A stretch of 64,000 nt of DNA from Porphyromonas pogonae (GCF_036320655.1 NZ_CP143258.1:682001-746000), one strand, 5' to 3'. Shown: positions 1 to 9,641, counted from the first letter of the stretch. The notes: generated from the sequence alone by a model not told the origin. A program made the numbers and translations.

Positions 1-1508
1 ATTACGCTGAAGCTGTGCGACAGATACACTTTCCTGAGAATGCACGTCTGCTGGAGGCTGCCCGACAAAGGCTGAAATTCGAGGAACTTTTTTTTATCCA
101 GCTCAAGCTACAAAGTCTCAAACACGAGCGCAAGGTAATGTTCAAGGGTATTGTGTTTACCAATGTAGGAGACAATTTCAATAGGTTTTACAACGAATGC
201 CTGATGTTTGAACTCACCGGAGCTCAAAAGAGGGTGGTCAAGGAGATCAGGCAAGATACGCTGAGCGGTAAGCAGATGAATCGCCTGTTGCAAGGGGATG
301 TGGGGAGCGGTAAAACGCTTGTGGCGCTACTGAGCATGTTGCTGGCTCTCGACAATGACTGTCAGGCTTGTCTCATGGCTCCTACCGAAATCTTGGCACG
401 CCAGCATCATGCCGCATTGGAGGAGATGTTACGCCCTATAGGCCTGGAGGTGGGGATACTTACGGGAAGTAGTACCGCAAGGCAGAGAGCACAGTTGCTC
501 CCCGCCTTGGCTGATGGTTCTATGAAAATTATTGTGGGGACACATGCCTTGCTTGAGCCTACAGTGATTTTCAAGCATCTGGGCTTGGCGGTAATCGATG
601 AGCAACATCGCTTCGGGGTAGAGCAGAGGAGCCGTTTGTGGCAGAAAAATCAGGCCGTATTACCTCATATTCTCATCATGAGTGCCACACCTATTCCCCG
701 CACATTGGCCATGACACTATATGGTGATCTTGATATCTCGGTGATAGACGAATTGCCCCCCGGCAGGAAGCCCATACAAACGATACATCGTTACGACAAT
801 AGTATGGTGCCTGTATATAATTTCATCAGACAGCAGATCGAGTTGGGACGCCAGGTCTATGTAGTTTATCCCATGATAGAAGAGTCTAAGACCGAAGACC
901 TGAAAAACCTCGAGGCGGGGTATGAGCTCTATTGTCAGGTCTTTCCCGAATATGAAGTCACATGGGTACATGGTAAGATGAAGGCCAAAGAAAAGAATGC
1001 GCACATGCAGCATTTTGTTACGGGCAAAGCCAAAATATTGCTTGCAACTACGGTGATAGAGGTGGGCGTAAATGTACCCAATGCTAGTGTGATGGTGATA
1101 GAGGCGGCTAATCGTTTCGGGCTTTCGCAGTTGCATCAATTGAGAGGTCGTGTAGGGAGAGGGGTTGACCAGAGCTATTGTATCCTTGTTACCGGTCATA
1201 ACTTGTCGGAAGACTCACGCAGGCGCATCAAAGTGATGGTAGATACCAACGATGGTTTTGAGATTGCGGAGGAAGATATGCGCCTCAGAGGTTTCGGCGA
1301 GCTGGAAGGTACGCGGCAAAGCGGTAAACAGATAAGCCTCAAGATAGCCAATCCGGCTCGAGACGGAGCTATGGTACAATATACACGGGACTTGGCGGAG
1401 CAGATCCTCTCTACTGACCCTGAAATGTCACGTCCGGAACATCTCGTTCTCAAGGAAAGGATGAATAAAATATACCATAAACAGGAAGAGTGGGGCGTGA
1501 TTTCATAA
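1..1508 (+). CDS. recG: ATP-dependent DNA helicase RecG, C-terminal part
   Basis: The reading frame is open from the left edge, so the N-terminal 200 or so residues (wedge/OB part) lie outside the window and the apparent GTG at 15 is internal. Helicase motifs are clear: Walker A GDVGSGKT near 295-320, the DEQH box in VIDEQHRFG near 594-620, SATPIPRT (motif III), and the C-terminal motif QLRGRVGRG near 1135-1160. RecG is a monomeric superfamily 2 translocase that remodels stalled replication forks and branched recombination intermediates. The linker IHFPENARLLEAARQRLKF just inside the edge is typical of RecG. It is plus-strand, with a separate short gene following. Identity is secure; only the true start is unseen. 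Confidence 0.96.
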   Translation, partial: YAEAVRQIHFPENARLLEAARQRLKFEELFFIQLKLQSLKHERKVMFKGIVFTNVGDNFNRFYNECLMFELTGAQKRVVKEIRQDTLSGKQMNRLLQGDVGSGKTLVALLSMLLALDNDCQACLMAPTEILARQHHAALEEMLRPIGLEVGILTGSSTARQRAQLLPALADGSMKIIVGTHALLEPTVIFKHLGLAVIDEQHRFGVEQRSRLWQKNQAVLPHILIMSATPIPRTLAMTLYGDLDISVIDELPPGRKPIQTIHRYDNSMVPVYNFIRQQIELGRQVYVVYPMIEESKTEDLKNLEAGYELYCQVFPEYEVTWVHGKMKAKEKNAHMQHFVTGKAKILLATTVIEVGVNVPNASVMVIEAANRFGLSQLHQLRGRVGRGVDQSYCILVTGHNLSEDSRRRIKVMVDTNDGFEIAEEDMRLRGFGELEGTRQSGKQISLKIANPARDGAMVQYTRDLAEQILSTDPEMSRPEHLVLKERMNKIYHKQEEWGVIS

Positions 1509-1610
1509 AAAGCCTATGACCTCATGCATGATTTTGCATCGTAATCCGTTACATATTTATAAATTAGCATCTCGAAAGCAATAATCATAACCGTGACAAT
1601 TTATTATAAT

Positions 1611-2252
1611 ATGCATCTGACCTGTTTAAAAAATATATTTCCTTCCTTAGTCTTCTGCTTGATCATATTACGGAGTATAGCGCCTGTCGCAGCCCAATCC
1701 AATGAGAATAGAACAGAAGCACTCAAGAAAGTGATGCAAATGGAGGTGATCGACGGTGATACTATCTACATCAACGCCTTGCCGGCTGTGACCGTATATG
1801 GCAAAAGTTATAAGGCTAAGGCTCTTACTCAAGAACAAAAAGAGGAATTCTGGCGACTCATTCGAGATGTGAAGCGCACACTGCCGTATGCCAAGATAAT
1901 ATCATCGACGCTGATAGAAACTTACGAGTACATGGAAACGATGCCCGCCGAGAAGATGCAACGTGAACATCTGAAAAAAGTGGAAAAAGAACTTCTCGCT
2001 GAGTATAAGCCCAAGATGAAGAAACTGACTTTGAGGCAAGGGAAGTTGCTCATCAAACTTATAAACCGACAGTGCAACCAATCGAGCTATCATATCGTGA
2101 AGGCATTCTTTGGCGGATTTAAGGCTTTTTGGTGGAATATGTTTGCGGGGTTCTTCGGAGCCAGCCTCAAAACAGGTTATGACCCTATCAACGATAGTAC
2201 TGATGCCTTTACTGAGCGCATCGTTTTGTTGGTGGAGGAGGGACGGCTGTAG
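1611..2252 (+). CDS. DUF4294 domain protein, probably exported
   Basis: This is a 213-residue protein. I start at ATG 1611 rather than the upstream GTG at 1593 because it gives a conventional N-terminus: a short polar start, a hydrophobic stretch ending near APVAAQ, and then a mature region. The body, from ALPAVTVYGK through the end, has the features of DUF4294, a Bacteroidota family of unknown function, including a long charged helical section (KTYE/EHLKKVEKELL type) and the aromatic stretch GGFKAFWWNMFAGFFG near residues 165-180. Family assignment is from recall of the pattern; no catalytic residues are known. It lies 100 bp after recG and may be transcribed separately. Confidence 0.75.
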   Translation: MHLTCLKNIFPSLVFCLIILRSIAPVAAQSNENRTEALKKVMQMEVIDGDTIYINALPAVTVYGKSYKAKALTQEQKEEFWRLIRDVKRTLPYAKIISSTLIETYEYMETMPAEKMQREHLKKVEKELLAEYKPKMKKLTLRQGKLLIKLINRQCNQSSYHIVKAFFGGFKAFWWNMFAGFFGASLKTGYDPINDSTDAFTERIVLLVEEGRL

Positions 2253-2416
2253 CTTATCGTAAATCGACTTGTTACACAAATATCTATTCCTCCTCTATCT
2301 ATAGCCTCATCATTCACTGATACTGAGTCATGTAATCTATGGTGCTATTGATAAAACCAATTGAAGATTATACCGAAAAATAATACATTAGCATTGACAT
2401 TGGAAAAAGCATAAAT

Positions 2417-2743
2417 ATGGACAACGAACAAAATAACTCTTCCTCAACGCCCAATAAATATCACGATATTGCTACTCCCCAAAGCTTTGAAATGAGCAGT
2501 AAGCGCAATAGTTTTATGCTCACGCTTACACCTGACCCCGAAGGTGCGGGTGTATTGCATGGCGCGGGAGAATACCGTGTAGGATCACTGGTGACATTGG
2601 AAGCCCAACCGTCATCGCATCGATATGTATTCGATGCCTGGATATACCAAGGAATAGTATTTTCTAAGGCTCCCTTCTTCACGTTCCTGATAGAAGAGGA
2701 CTTGGACTTACAGGCACGCTTCATACGTACGGAGCATCCTTAG
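2417..2743 (+). CDS. Small protein with one InlB/Flg_new-like beta repeat
   Basis: A 108-residue protein. After a polar, Ser/Asn-rich N-terminal 35 residues comes one stretch (about 33-104) with the pattern of the bacterial beta-repeat domain also called divergent InlB B-repeat: a strand LTLTPDPEGAG, a turn GAGEYRVGSLVTLEAQP, then YVFDAWIYQG and FTFLIEEDLDLQARF. Such domains usually occur in tandem in secreted proteins, but here there is a single copy and no signal peptide or lipobox, so a cytoplasmic location is possible. No function can be assigned. A strong hairpin terminator follows at 2965-3007, with a MITE inserted between the gene and that terminator. Confidence 0.6.
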   Translation: MDNEQNNSSSTPNKYHDIATPQSFEMSSKRNSFMLTLTPDPEGAGVLHGAGEYRVGSLVTLEAQPSSHRYVFDAWIYQGIVFSKAPFFTFLIEEDLDLQARFIRTEHP

Positions 2744-2759
2744 CCCTCTTTCTCAGGAT

Positions 2760-2946
2760 GAGACCGTTGCATAGCAGGCCAATTGCTTCGTTGCTTGCGA
2801 GCTTCGCGCTTGGTCATTTACCTGAAGTAAACTCCCTGTTCACTCACTCTTAGCGCCTTGCACTTTACCCTCTTTGCCCGGTCAAAGTGTCTTTTGTCGG
2901 CTTTGCCTCCAAAATCCATGAGACTGTTGACTTTTGCAACAGTCTC
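2760..2946 (+). mobile_element. 187-bp MITE, copy 1
   Basis: One of five 187-bp near-identical copies in this window. The ends are inverted repeats, GAGACCGTTGCA on the left and TGCAACAGTCTC on the right. The flanking 5-mers are AGGAT and AGTAT, one mismatch from a 5-bp target duplication. There is no coding capacity. The insertion separates the small gene at 2417 from its terminator. A further isolated end-like sequence, GAGACCGTTACA, lies at 3079-3090. Confidence 0.85.
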
Positions 2947-2964
2947 AGTATATATAACAACCAT

Positions 2965-3007
2965 AAAGACTGTTCTGAATCAATTACTGATTTGAAACAG
3001 TCTTTTT
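2965..3007 (+). terminator. Intrinsic terminator-like hairpin
   Basis: Arms AAAGACTGTT (2965-2974) and AACAGTCTTT (2996-3005) pair perfectly and run into a T tract. It would end transcripts coming from the small gene at 2417, now 222 bp away because of the MITE. Confidence 0.7.
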
Positions 3008-3125
3008 CATTGGTTGAATGGCTTGTATATCGAAAGCCGGGTATTATAGTTCTTAATCTCTTTTATATCCGCATTGATGAGACCGTTACATACCCAGCTT
3101 TTGGTGGATTATTGTATCAAAAGGC

Positions 3126-3416
3126 TTAGTAAACCTCTATATCTCTTATGAGTTCTGCATCAATTTCATTATTGATGCGTTGGATCAGATCGGCCTTGGT
3201 AAGTAATATCTGATGTTTCATGGCAGAGGAGTAAAGGCGAAGGGTGAGAGTCCCGTCCACGATGCGACACTCGGCTATATAGCGCTTGAGAGGGCCGAAG
3301 ATATTATGCACAACTTCCATAGCTTCCGTTTCCTTCAGGTGCTCGTGCATAGTGGGTTCTTCTTCCATCCAAGCTTTGACTATGTCGCTTACGCTGAGTG
3401 TACGTGATCGTTTCAT
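3126..3416 (-). CDS. DUF721/DciA-like protein
   Basis: A 96-residue protein of the DUF721 (DciA-related) family: an N-terminal helical part with IVKAWMEEEP, followed by the typical beta strands around KRYIAECRIVDGTLTLRLYSSAMKHQILLTKADLIQRIN. DciA proteins load or assist the replicative helicase DnaB in bacteria lacking DnaC; whether this short Bacteroidota version does so is inference. It starts 15 bp downstream of recF on the same strand, so the two are very likely co-transcribed, and the recF neighbourhood supports a replication or repair role. Confidence 0.78.
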   Translation of the reverse strand: MKRSRTLSVSDIVKAWMEEEPTMHEHLKETEAMEVVHNIFGPLKRYIAECRIVDGTLTLRLYSSAMKHQILLTKADLIQRINNEIDAELIRDIEVY

Positions 3417-3431
3417 AATGTTGTGATTACG

Positions 3432-4547
3432 TTACAGACGGTGACTTGTCTCTTCGTGTATGTCCCCATTGTAGATACGGAATATCTTGTAGTCATTACT
3501 CCATTTTCGGATGATCTCATCCAAGTATTTGCGGTTGGTATCAGTGATGAATATCTGTCCGAACTCATTACCGCCAACCAGATTGATGATTCTCTCGACA
3601 CGTTCGGAGTCGAGTTTGTCAAAGATATCATCCATCAGAAGTATGGGGATCTCCGGATTATCTTTACGTAAATGTGCAAACTGCGCCAATTTGAGGCTGA
3701 TCAGGAAGCTTTTGTTTTGTCCCTCGGAGCCTACCTTACGGATAAGTTCGCCATTGAGTGTCATGAGCAGCTCATCTTTGTGTATACCATGGGTAGTATA
3801 TCCTAGGATGTAATCTTTGGGGCGCGATAGCCTAAGCTGCTCCATAAGCACGGGTGCATCCGGTGTGAGCTGTGTTTCGTATGACAAATTGATACGCTCG
3901 TGTCCCCCACTGATGATAGCGTAGTATTCGTTGAAGATGGGGATAAACTCGTGGATGAACTGACGCCTTTTGGAGGCAATCATAGTGCCGTATCTATCCA
4001 TTTGCATCTCTATTACCTCCATGAGGGCGATGTCTTTGTGCTCATTTTTGAGAAGGCTGTTGCGCTGAACCAAGTTCTTATTGTATTGGATGAGTGCATT
4101 CATATACGAAGCGTCTTGCTGTGACAGTAGTTGGTCCAGAAACCTACGTCTCTCATCACTGCCACCTTGTATGAGCTGATAGTCTTGCGGAGATATTATC
4201 ACAAGTGGAAACTGCCCGATGTGCTCACTGAGTTTGGTGTATTCTTTCTGATTCCTGCGCAGTATCTTCTTTTTACCCGGCCGTAAAGTAAGCATCACGC
4301 TCCGTTGGTCACCATTGTGAGAGGAGTACAATCCTTCCAGCATAGCGATCTCCTGACCTTGTCTTACTGCCAGTGTATCAGGAATGCCCAAGTGGCTCCT
4401 GACGAATGACAAGTAATGCAGGGCATCAAGGAAATTGGTTTTGCCCATACCGTTGAGTCCCACAAAGCAATTGATTTTGGAGGAGAAGCTACACTCGGCA
4501 GAGGCAATGCTTTTGAAGTTGATAATATGCAACTGATCTATAGTCAT
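3432..4547 (-). CDS. recF: DNA replication and repair protein RecF
   Basis: A 371-residue SMC-like ATPase. The N-terminus has the RecF pattern LHIINFKSIASAECSF followed by Walker A GLNGMGKTN (residues about 30-38) and DALHYLSFVRS. Near the C-terminus are the signature GSEGQNKSFLISLKLAQ and Walker B ILLMDDIFDKLD. RecF works with RecO and RecR to load RecA at gapped DNA. It lies between tamB upstream and the DciA-like gene downstream, all on the minus strand, and has its own candidate promoter in the 153-bp gap after tamB. Confidence 0.96.
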   Translation of the reverse strand: MTIDQLHIINFKSIASAECSFSSKINCFVGLNGMGKTNFLDALHYLSFVRSHLGIPDTLAVRQGQEIAMLEGLYSSHNGDQRSVMLTLRPGKKKILRRNQKEYTKLSEHIGQFPLVIISPQDYQLIQGGSDERRRFLDQLLSQQDASYMNALIQYNKNLVQRNSLLKNEHKDIALMEVIEMQMDRYGTMIASKRRQFIHEFIPIFNEYYAIISGGHERINLSYETQLTPDAPVLMEQLRLSRPKDYILGYTTHGIHKDELLMTLNGELIRKVGSEGQNKSFLISLKLAQFAHLRKDNPEIPILLMDDIFDKLDSERVERIINLVGGNEFGQIFITDTNRKYLDEIIRKWSNDYKIFRIYNGDIHEETSHRL

Positions 4548-4615
4548 ACTTTATTCGCGGCTTATGTATTTGGGGTTGCGCATTGTACTTATGCATGCGA
4601 CAGAGCCTATCATTA

Positions 4616-4623
4616 CAAAAATA
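4616..4623 (-). promoter_or_regulatory. Candidate -7 element for recF
   Basis: On the minus strand this reads TATTTTTG, matching the Bacteroidota -7 consensus TAnnTTTG, about 70 bp upstream of the recF start. No well-spaced -33 element is obvious, so the call is modest. Confidence 0.45.
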
Positions 4624-4700
4624 CAAATTATAGTTGGGCAAAACAGACAGCAAACGCCAAATACACATCCATCAGCTCATCACATCCTGCAGTACACGAA

Positions 4701-7700
4701 TCAGCGGAGGGGAGGTTTGATTGTTTTAATGCTATCCGTTCGGAATACAGGTCTTCGCGGAGTACGCTTACGGGAACTGCGGAAGAGCTCGGAGAATGTA
4801 TCGAAGTCTTTGCGGTAAAGGATACCTACACCCTGAGTCGTGAGTGACTGACGTAAGTATTGATACATATTGTTATAATGATTGTACGCTTTGAGGCGCC
4901 ATACCCCGCCCTCATCCAACTTATACTCCAGGTCGAACTCTCCGATGTATGTATTACGCAGATAGGGATTGTCACGATACCCGAAATTACCATTGAAGAG
5001 CAGTCTGTTGTTGAGTAGAGACCCTGAGAGTAGCAGCTCGATGTCAGTATCATCGAAGGATGTATTTTTGGTTTTAATACTGGTGCCTATAGACCAGTTT
5101 TCGGATAGTCCGCCCAAGAGATATGACAGTTGCTCGGAGAGTGTGGACGAAGCTACCGACGCCCAGCCCGAGGAGAGGTTGTTGTTGAATGAATTACCGG
5201 TGTTTCTGTCCGATGTATAAAATTTGCCCAGTACGAGCAGATAGATTACCTGCTTAGCCATCATCTCATCGGTATTGATGAGTGATCGCACTCTGCGCTC
5301 CAGCTCGGTGTCTGATCCCGGTAATTCTATATTGAGCTTTACGGTAGGTTTGGCAATCTGTCCGCTTACATTCAGTACACAGTTGACAGGCACGTTGGTA
5401 CGTCTTACGTCGGCAGACAAGTGATCATCAAGATCCGATATATTGGCCGTAAGGGAATAGACGGCAGAGAGGTCCAGGAATATATTGTTTTGGTCGCCTC
5501 GGAACATCACTTTACCACCTTCTTTGATCTTGAATGTTTTATGAGAGAGTTGCTCGAAGCTGAAGTTGTACGTACCTGTGTCTACATTGAGGGTGCCATA
5601 CATCGTAGCATCACCGAGAGTAGGGATGTTGATCTTGATATTGCCGTTGGTACGAGCCTTGATACCGTCTTTACTCACGGGGTCTATCACCATGGATACC
5701 TGAGCATCCGGTGTCACCATAAGATCCATATAGATATTAAATTCATCCTCTGTGGTAGCTTGTAGAGCCTTGAGTTTGTCTATGATAGATGTATCGGCAG
5801 GTGCTGACTCCGCTTTCGTGGGCGACGACAAGTTTGTAAATGTGATGAATCTGTGATCGGCATTGATGGACGGACTGTTAAAGTCCAGCTTCACATCGGT
5901 ACGCTTCTCCGTCTTCATCTTCAATCGCAGATCCATTTTTTCCACAGGCCCTTTGAGTGATGCATCACCCGATGCGTAAATCCGTCCAGTAACAGGGAAT
6001 CTCTCGTTGACCCCCACATTGTATGCGAGCAGATTGCTGAGGTTTTTCATATCAAGGTCAAGTACAAAATTCCCAAAGTGGTCGTGTGTAATCCTACCGT
6101 CGAAAATAGCTGTATTGCCCTCGGAGTCTTTCATGTTGATGTTCTCAAAAGACATCAGAGTGGGAGTGAAATGCAATGTGTCTGAGAAATGGTAAGTAGT
6201 ATTGAGGTGCTTGACGGAGAAATAACCATCTTGGATGTATGGATCTCCTTCTATGGTGACTCCATTCTCAAAAAGTCCGAATAGGCGTGCTTTACCGGTA
6301 GCTTTACCTCCCATACCATGGGAGAAAGTATCTACAAAGCCCGACAGGAAGTCGAGTCTGAACTTATCAGCGTCAAAATTGAGAGACAGCCCCGCATTAT
6401 CTACAGGCTTGATATAGCCATTGACATGCACCTTGCCTCCCAAAGGATCATCTACATCACCATCAAGCATAATCTTCTTTCCTGCTTGATCCCATCTTCC
6501 CTTAATATCTACATCGCCTGCTATGATGCCATTTACCTTAAAGTCTTCTCCATGAATATCAGCCGTGATATCGGGTTTGTTAAAGATGTCACGGATGAGC
6601 ACTTTGCCTGAGAGTTTGGTATCGAGCATGTCAAAATCTACCTTCGCCACATCGAGGATGTAAATAAGAGCTATTTTGTTGAGATCTACTTCCATCTTGT
6701 CCAATGGATTGTGGGTAAGTGCGCCGTTGATCTTGATATATTTATCATCGGAGACAAGGTTTAGGTGATCTACGTATACCCCTTTTGGGGATACGTAGAT
6801 ATGAGATGGGCTCAGCGTCCACGCCGTCCCGTCCAAGCGTATGTCAGACGGTGCAACATTGATAATACCTTGCAATCCCCCTGCTCCAGCCTGTGCTGTA
6901 TGGTACAAATCACGCTTGAGCAAAGCATTGAGCCGTACATTACCATTGGGCAGACTGTCAGTACCCTTACCTAAGTCGATATTCACATCTACCTTGTCTT
7001 CTGCGGCACGGGCTAGAATAGATGCGTGATTGAAGCGTACACTGTCCGGTGTCATCACAGACCCGCTCAGCCATACTTTGGCCTCGGATTCATGAGCCAG
7101 TACTGACCCGTTGAGGTTGCTTATTTCGTTCACGCCATACCGTACTTTGGTAGATCGTATACCGATATTGAGGAATTGTGACAGGGAGTTATATTCTCCG
7201 TTGATATCTATGGGTTCATAAACTTTGAGCGGTATATCTAATAGATCGGCTACAGCATTGTCCCATTTCTTGACCTTTACAGAGAACCCCGCACGTACTT
7301 CTGTGGAGAGATTCCGTGGTTTGTCTTTTATCGGGCTCAAAGCCGGGAGGTAAGCATAGGTAAGGTATTTGAGATGTTCTCCAATGTCTTTGATCTTGTA
7401 TGCACCCGTAAGCGAAGCATCAATATAGGGGGTAGTGATAGTAGCTGTGCGGTCGGTAATATCACCTTGAAGGGAGAGATGGCTATCGCTCAGATCAATT
7501 TTGGTTTTACCTCGAAACAGAATCAGCTCCTTCATGTGCATATCCGCCGATGCATAATTAATATCTTTGCCATGAAGCGATACTGTGCCTGCAAGCGAAG
7601 CGCTGTTTTGTCCCCAATCCGGGCTCATCCCTAAAATCTTGAGGTCAATGTGGTCAATATCCATTTTCATGTCTACACTATGGAAGTCATTGAGGTTTTT

Positions 7701-9260
7701 GCCCCTGTTGAAAGTCGCATCGACAAAGCCTTTGACATGCTCATTCTCAATGTCTGCTGATGCTATATAATGACCTGCCGACTCGGCGCTGAAATTGACC
7801 AGAAGGTGTCGGTAAGCTTCCGTGTTGCATGTGATCAAAGGAATCTCTGCACTGAGATAGCCTTTTAAGTTGGAGAGGTCGAAAGCTCCGCCCTTAGGAT
7901 GTGAAAGGTCGAATCGGATGTCAAAAACACCTTTGCCCAAGGTCTTCTTTAGTCCGAAGAAAGGTTCGAAATTGAACGACTCGGATTTTATAGACCCTTT
8001 TACCGCATGGAGTTCGTATGGCTTAGGCTGTATATCAGCCGTGATATCGGTGAGTAGTGCCCCTTGGGGTGTTGTGAGAGTTCCTTGTAGCTTATACTCA
8101 TGGGGGCTATAACCGGCAATGCCCTTGAATTCGAGTTGGCGGATGCGTTGTGCCATTACCACGGCTTCTTCATTCACAAGATGGGGCGAGAACAAAAGTG
8201 CTGTCTCCAAAGCTTTGTCTGTGACAAAGAACCTATCCACTGAGAGTTGGGGAATATAAACTCCATCAGCATGGTGTGTCAGTAATCCGTGCGCATCGAC
8301 TTCTATCATCCCCTGTCCGTAGAGAGCAAGATGCTTGATCTGCAATTCTTCATCTCTGCCGGGCACAACTTCAAGATTGATTTTCACTGGTTCGTCCATC
8401 TTGGATAGAGCAGGTATGAATCCGGCGAAGTCATTGAGATATATTTCGGAAGGATTTATCTTCAAAGAACGTAGTGCGGGTGGTTTGTTTTTGAGTATCT
8501 GCAATTTCAATAGCGGCATCTCAAGCCTCGTATTCTTCAAATGCATTACAGCATTGGTGATACTTACTTTTTCTTTATTGAGAAGTAATTTTCCGCTGAG
8601 TTTCTTGAGCACAAAGCCTCTGTTGTCCACAAAACTGAGATTGTCGAGGCTTCCGGATATCTTATCCCCTTTGATGTTGAGTAAGCGTGCTTTTATAGAA
8701 ACTTCGTTTAGCTCATAAGTAGGTTTGTCGATCTCAGTATATGCTATGCGACAACCACGGAGTAATATGGTGTTGAAGTCTATTACTTTTTGAGATGGAG
8801 TATCGGAGGGCTTGGCCAGAATATCGATAGCATACTGGATGTTGAGGGGCTTGTCTTTGGCTGTGCGATAGATGTTGACATCTCCCCCAAAGAGCCTTGC
8901 CGAGGAAAACTTAAGATTGCCGGTCTTGATGAGTTCCCATACGTTGATGCTGAGAATAAGCCTTTCTCCGCTTACCATTGGTTTATTGGCTCGGTCGTAA
9001 AACACTACGCCATCAAGCTCAAGTAGCCTGCCTATCCCCCATGATATCCCCTTGATACGAACTTCTGATGATAACTCTTTTTGTAATAAATGAGCTACTT
9101 GTGACCCTATCTTTTCCTGGACAAAAGGAATTCTAAGCGCAATATTGGGCAATACTACGAATACCGCCACCAGGACGGCAAACACGATGGCAATCTTGCG
9201 CAAATGGTTGAGAACCCAATGATAAAAACCGCTGAATTTACGGCGTAAAGACATATACAA
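4701..9260 (-). CDS. tamB: TamB-family translocation/assembly module protein
   Basis: A very long protein (1,519 residues) with one N-terminal membrane segment (about residues 22-44, IAIVFAVLVAVFVVLPNIAL) followed by an extended beta-strand-rich body, the plan of AsmA/TamB proteins. The C-terminal 400 residues hold the DUF490/TamB signature region, with repeated strands and the stretch FGYRDNPYLRNTYIGEFDLEYKL near the end. TamB spans the periplasm from the inner membrane and helps lipid or outer-membrane protein transport to the outer membrane; its TamA partner is not in the window. The start could be ATG 9260 or the second Met at 9254. A -7 element lies 36 bp upstream. The 60-aa C-terminal tail is basic and specific to this protein. 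Confidence 0.92.
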   Translation of the reverse strand: MYMSLRRKFSGFYHWVLNHLRKIAIVFAVLVAVFVVLPNIALRIPFVQEKIGSQVAHLLQKELSSEVRIKGISWGIGRLLELDGVVFYDRANKPMVSGERLILSINVWELIKTGNLKFSSARLFGGDVNIYRTAKDKPLNIQYAIDILAKPSDTPSQKVIDFNTILLRGCRIAYTEIDKPTYELNEVSIKARLLNIKGDKISGSLDNLSFVDNRGFVLKKLSGKLLLNKEKVSITNAVMHLKNTRLEMPLLKLQILKNKPPALRSLKINPSEIYLNDFAGFIPALSKMDEPVKINLEVVPGRDEELQIKHLALYGQGMIEVDAHGLLTHHADGVYIPQLSVDRFFVTDKALETALLFSPHLVNEEAVVMAQRIRQLEFKGIAGYSPHEYKLQGTLTTPQGALLTDITADIQPKPYELHAVKGSIKSESFNFEPFFGLKKTLGKGVFDIRFDLSHPKGGAFDLSNLKGYLSAEIPLITCNTEAYRHLLVNFSAESAGHYIASADIENEHVKGFVDATFNRGKNLNDFHSVDMKMDIDHIDLKILGMSPDWGQNSASLAGTVSLHGKDINYASADMHMKELILFRGKTKIDLSDSHLSLQGDITDRTATITTPYIDASLTGAYKIKDIGEHLKYLTYAYLPALSPIKDKPRNLSTEVRAGFSVKVKKWDNAVADLLDIPLKVYEPIDINGEYNSLSQFLNIGIRSTKVRYGVNEISNLNGSVLAHESEAKVWLSGSVMTPDSVRFNHASILARAAEDKVDVNIDLGKGTDSLPNGNVRLNALLKRDLYHTAQAGAGGLQGIINVAPSDIRLDGTAWTLSPSHIYVSPKGVYVDHLNLVSDDKYIKINGALTHNPLDKMEVDLNKIALIYILDVAKVDFDMLDTKLSGKVLIRDIFNKPDITADIHGEDFKVNGIIAGDVDIKGRWDQAGKKIMLDGDVDDPLGGKVHVNGYIKPVDNAGLSLNFDADKFRLDFLSGFVDTFSHGMGGKATGKARLFGLFENGVTIEGDPYIQDGYFSVKHLNTTYHFSDTLHFTPTLMSFENINMKDSEGNTAIFDGRITHDHFGNFVLDLDMKNLSNLLAYNVGVNERFPVTGRIYASGDASLKGPVEKMDLRLKMKTEKRTDVKLDFNSPSINADHRFITFTNLSSPTKAESAPADTSIIDKLKALQATTEDEFNIYMDLMVTPDAQVSMVIDPVSKDGIKARTNGNIKINIPTLGDATMYGTLNVDTGTYNFSFEQLSHKTFKIKEGGKVMFRGDQNNIFLDLSAVYSLTANISDLDDHLSADVRRTNVPVNCVLNVSGQIAKPTVKLNIELPGSDTELERRVRSLINTDEMMAKQVIYLLVLGKFYTSDRNTGNSFNNNLSSGWASVASSTLSEQLSYLLGGLSENWSIGTSIKTKNTSFDDTDIELLLSGSLLNNRLLFNGNFGYRDNPYLRNTYIGEFDLEYKLDEGGVWRLKAYNHYNNMYQYLRQSLTTQGVGILYRKDFDTFSELFRSSRKRTPRRPVFRTDSIKTIKPPLR

Positions 9261-9295
9261 TGATTAAATCCTAGCACATAACATATATAAACATA

Positions 9296-9303
9296 CAAAG
9301 ATA
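9296..9303 (-). promoter_or_regulatory. Candidate -7 element for tamB
   Basis: Reads TATCTTTG on the minus strand, an exact TAnnTTTG match, about 36 bp before the tamB start, implying a 5' leader of roughly 30 nt. A clear -33 TTTG at standard spacing is not seen. Confidence 0.5.
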
Positions 9304-9417
9304 GCCAATTGCAATCATTGTATAATAACCAAACGCTCTGATACCGTATTTATTTCCATATTACTGCTTTCCGATCAATTTAAGGTGGCATAAAAAAGGG
9401 CGCCTTACATCTGGTAA

Positions 9418-9571
9418 AAATTTCATCCTATACGGACAACTGACTTATCCTATACGGACAATCGACTTATCGTACACGGACGAACGTTTTATCGTACACG
9501 GACGAACGACTGTATAGGATAAGTCGATTGTCCGTATAGGATAAGTCAGTTGTCCGTATAGGATGAAATTT
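9418..9571. repeat. 54-bp perfect inverted repeat built of 22-bp units
   Basis: Four head-to-tail 22-bp units (9422-9509; each begins TTCATC, CTTATC or TTTATC and contains TATACGGAC or TACACGGAC) are followed by the first two and a half units in inverted order. The outer arms 9418-9471 and 9518-9571 are perfect reverse complements over 54 bp, with a 46-bp centre. Related unit arrays occur at 20340-20471, 34112-34221 and 57472-57647, but only this one is inverted on itself. It lies between the tamB promoter and the IS. It could form a cruciform or a long RNA hairpin; there is no coding potential. Confidence 0.88.
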
Positions 9572-9641
9572 CAGAGGGTATAAATGAGTCGATGAGCTTC
9601 ATGGTCAGGCGTTAATTTGTATCTTGTCTAATGGTTATTAA

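Noticed and set aside
717-1199. 160-aa minus-strand ORF inside recG
   Set aside because: It is a shadow of a clear helicase reading frame.
3079-3090. GAGACCGTTACA as the end of another MITE
   Set aside because: Only one end is present; no partner end or duplication was found, so it is at most a relic.
2887-3129. 80-aa plus-strand ORF
   Set aside because: It begins inside the MITE and runs through the terminator hairpin into the gap before the DciA-like gene.
4416-4847. 143-aa plus-strand ORF across recF, the gap and tamB
   Set aside because: It overlaps two well-supported genes on the other strand and has no family features.
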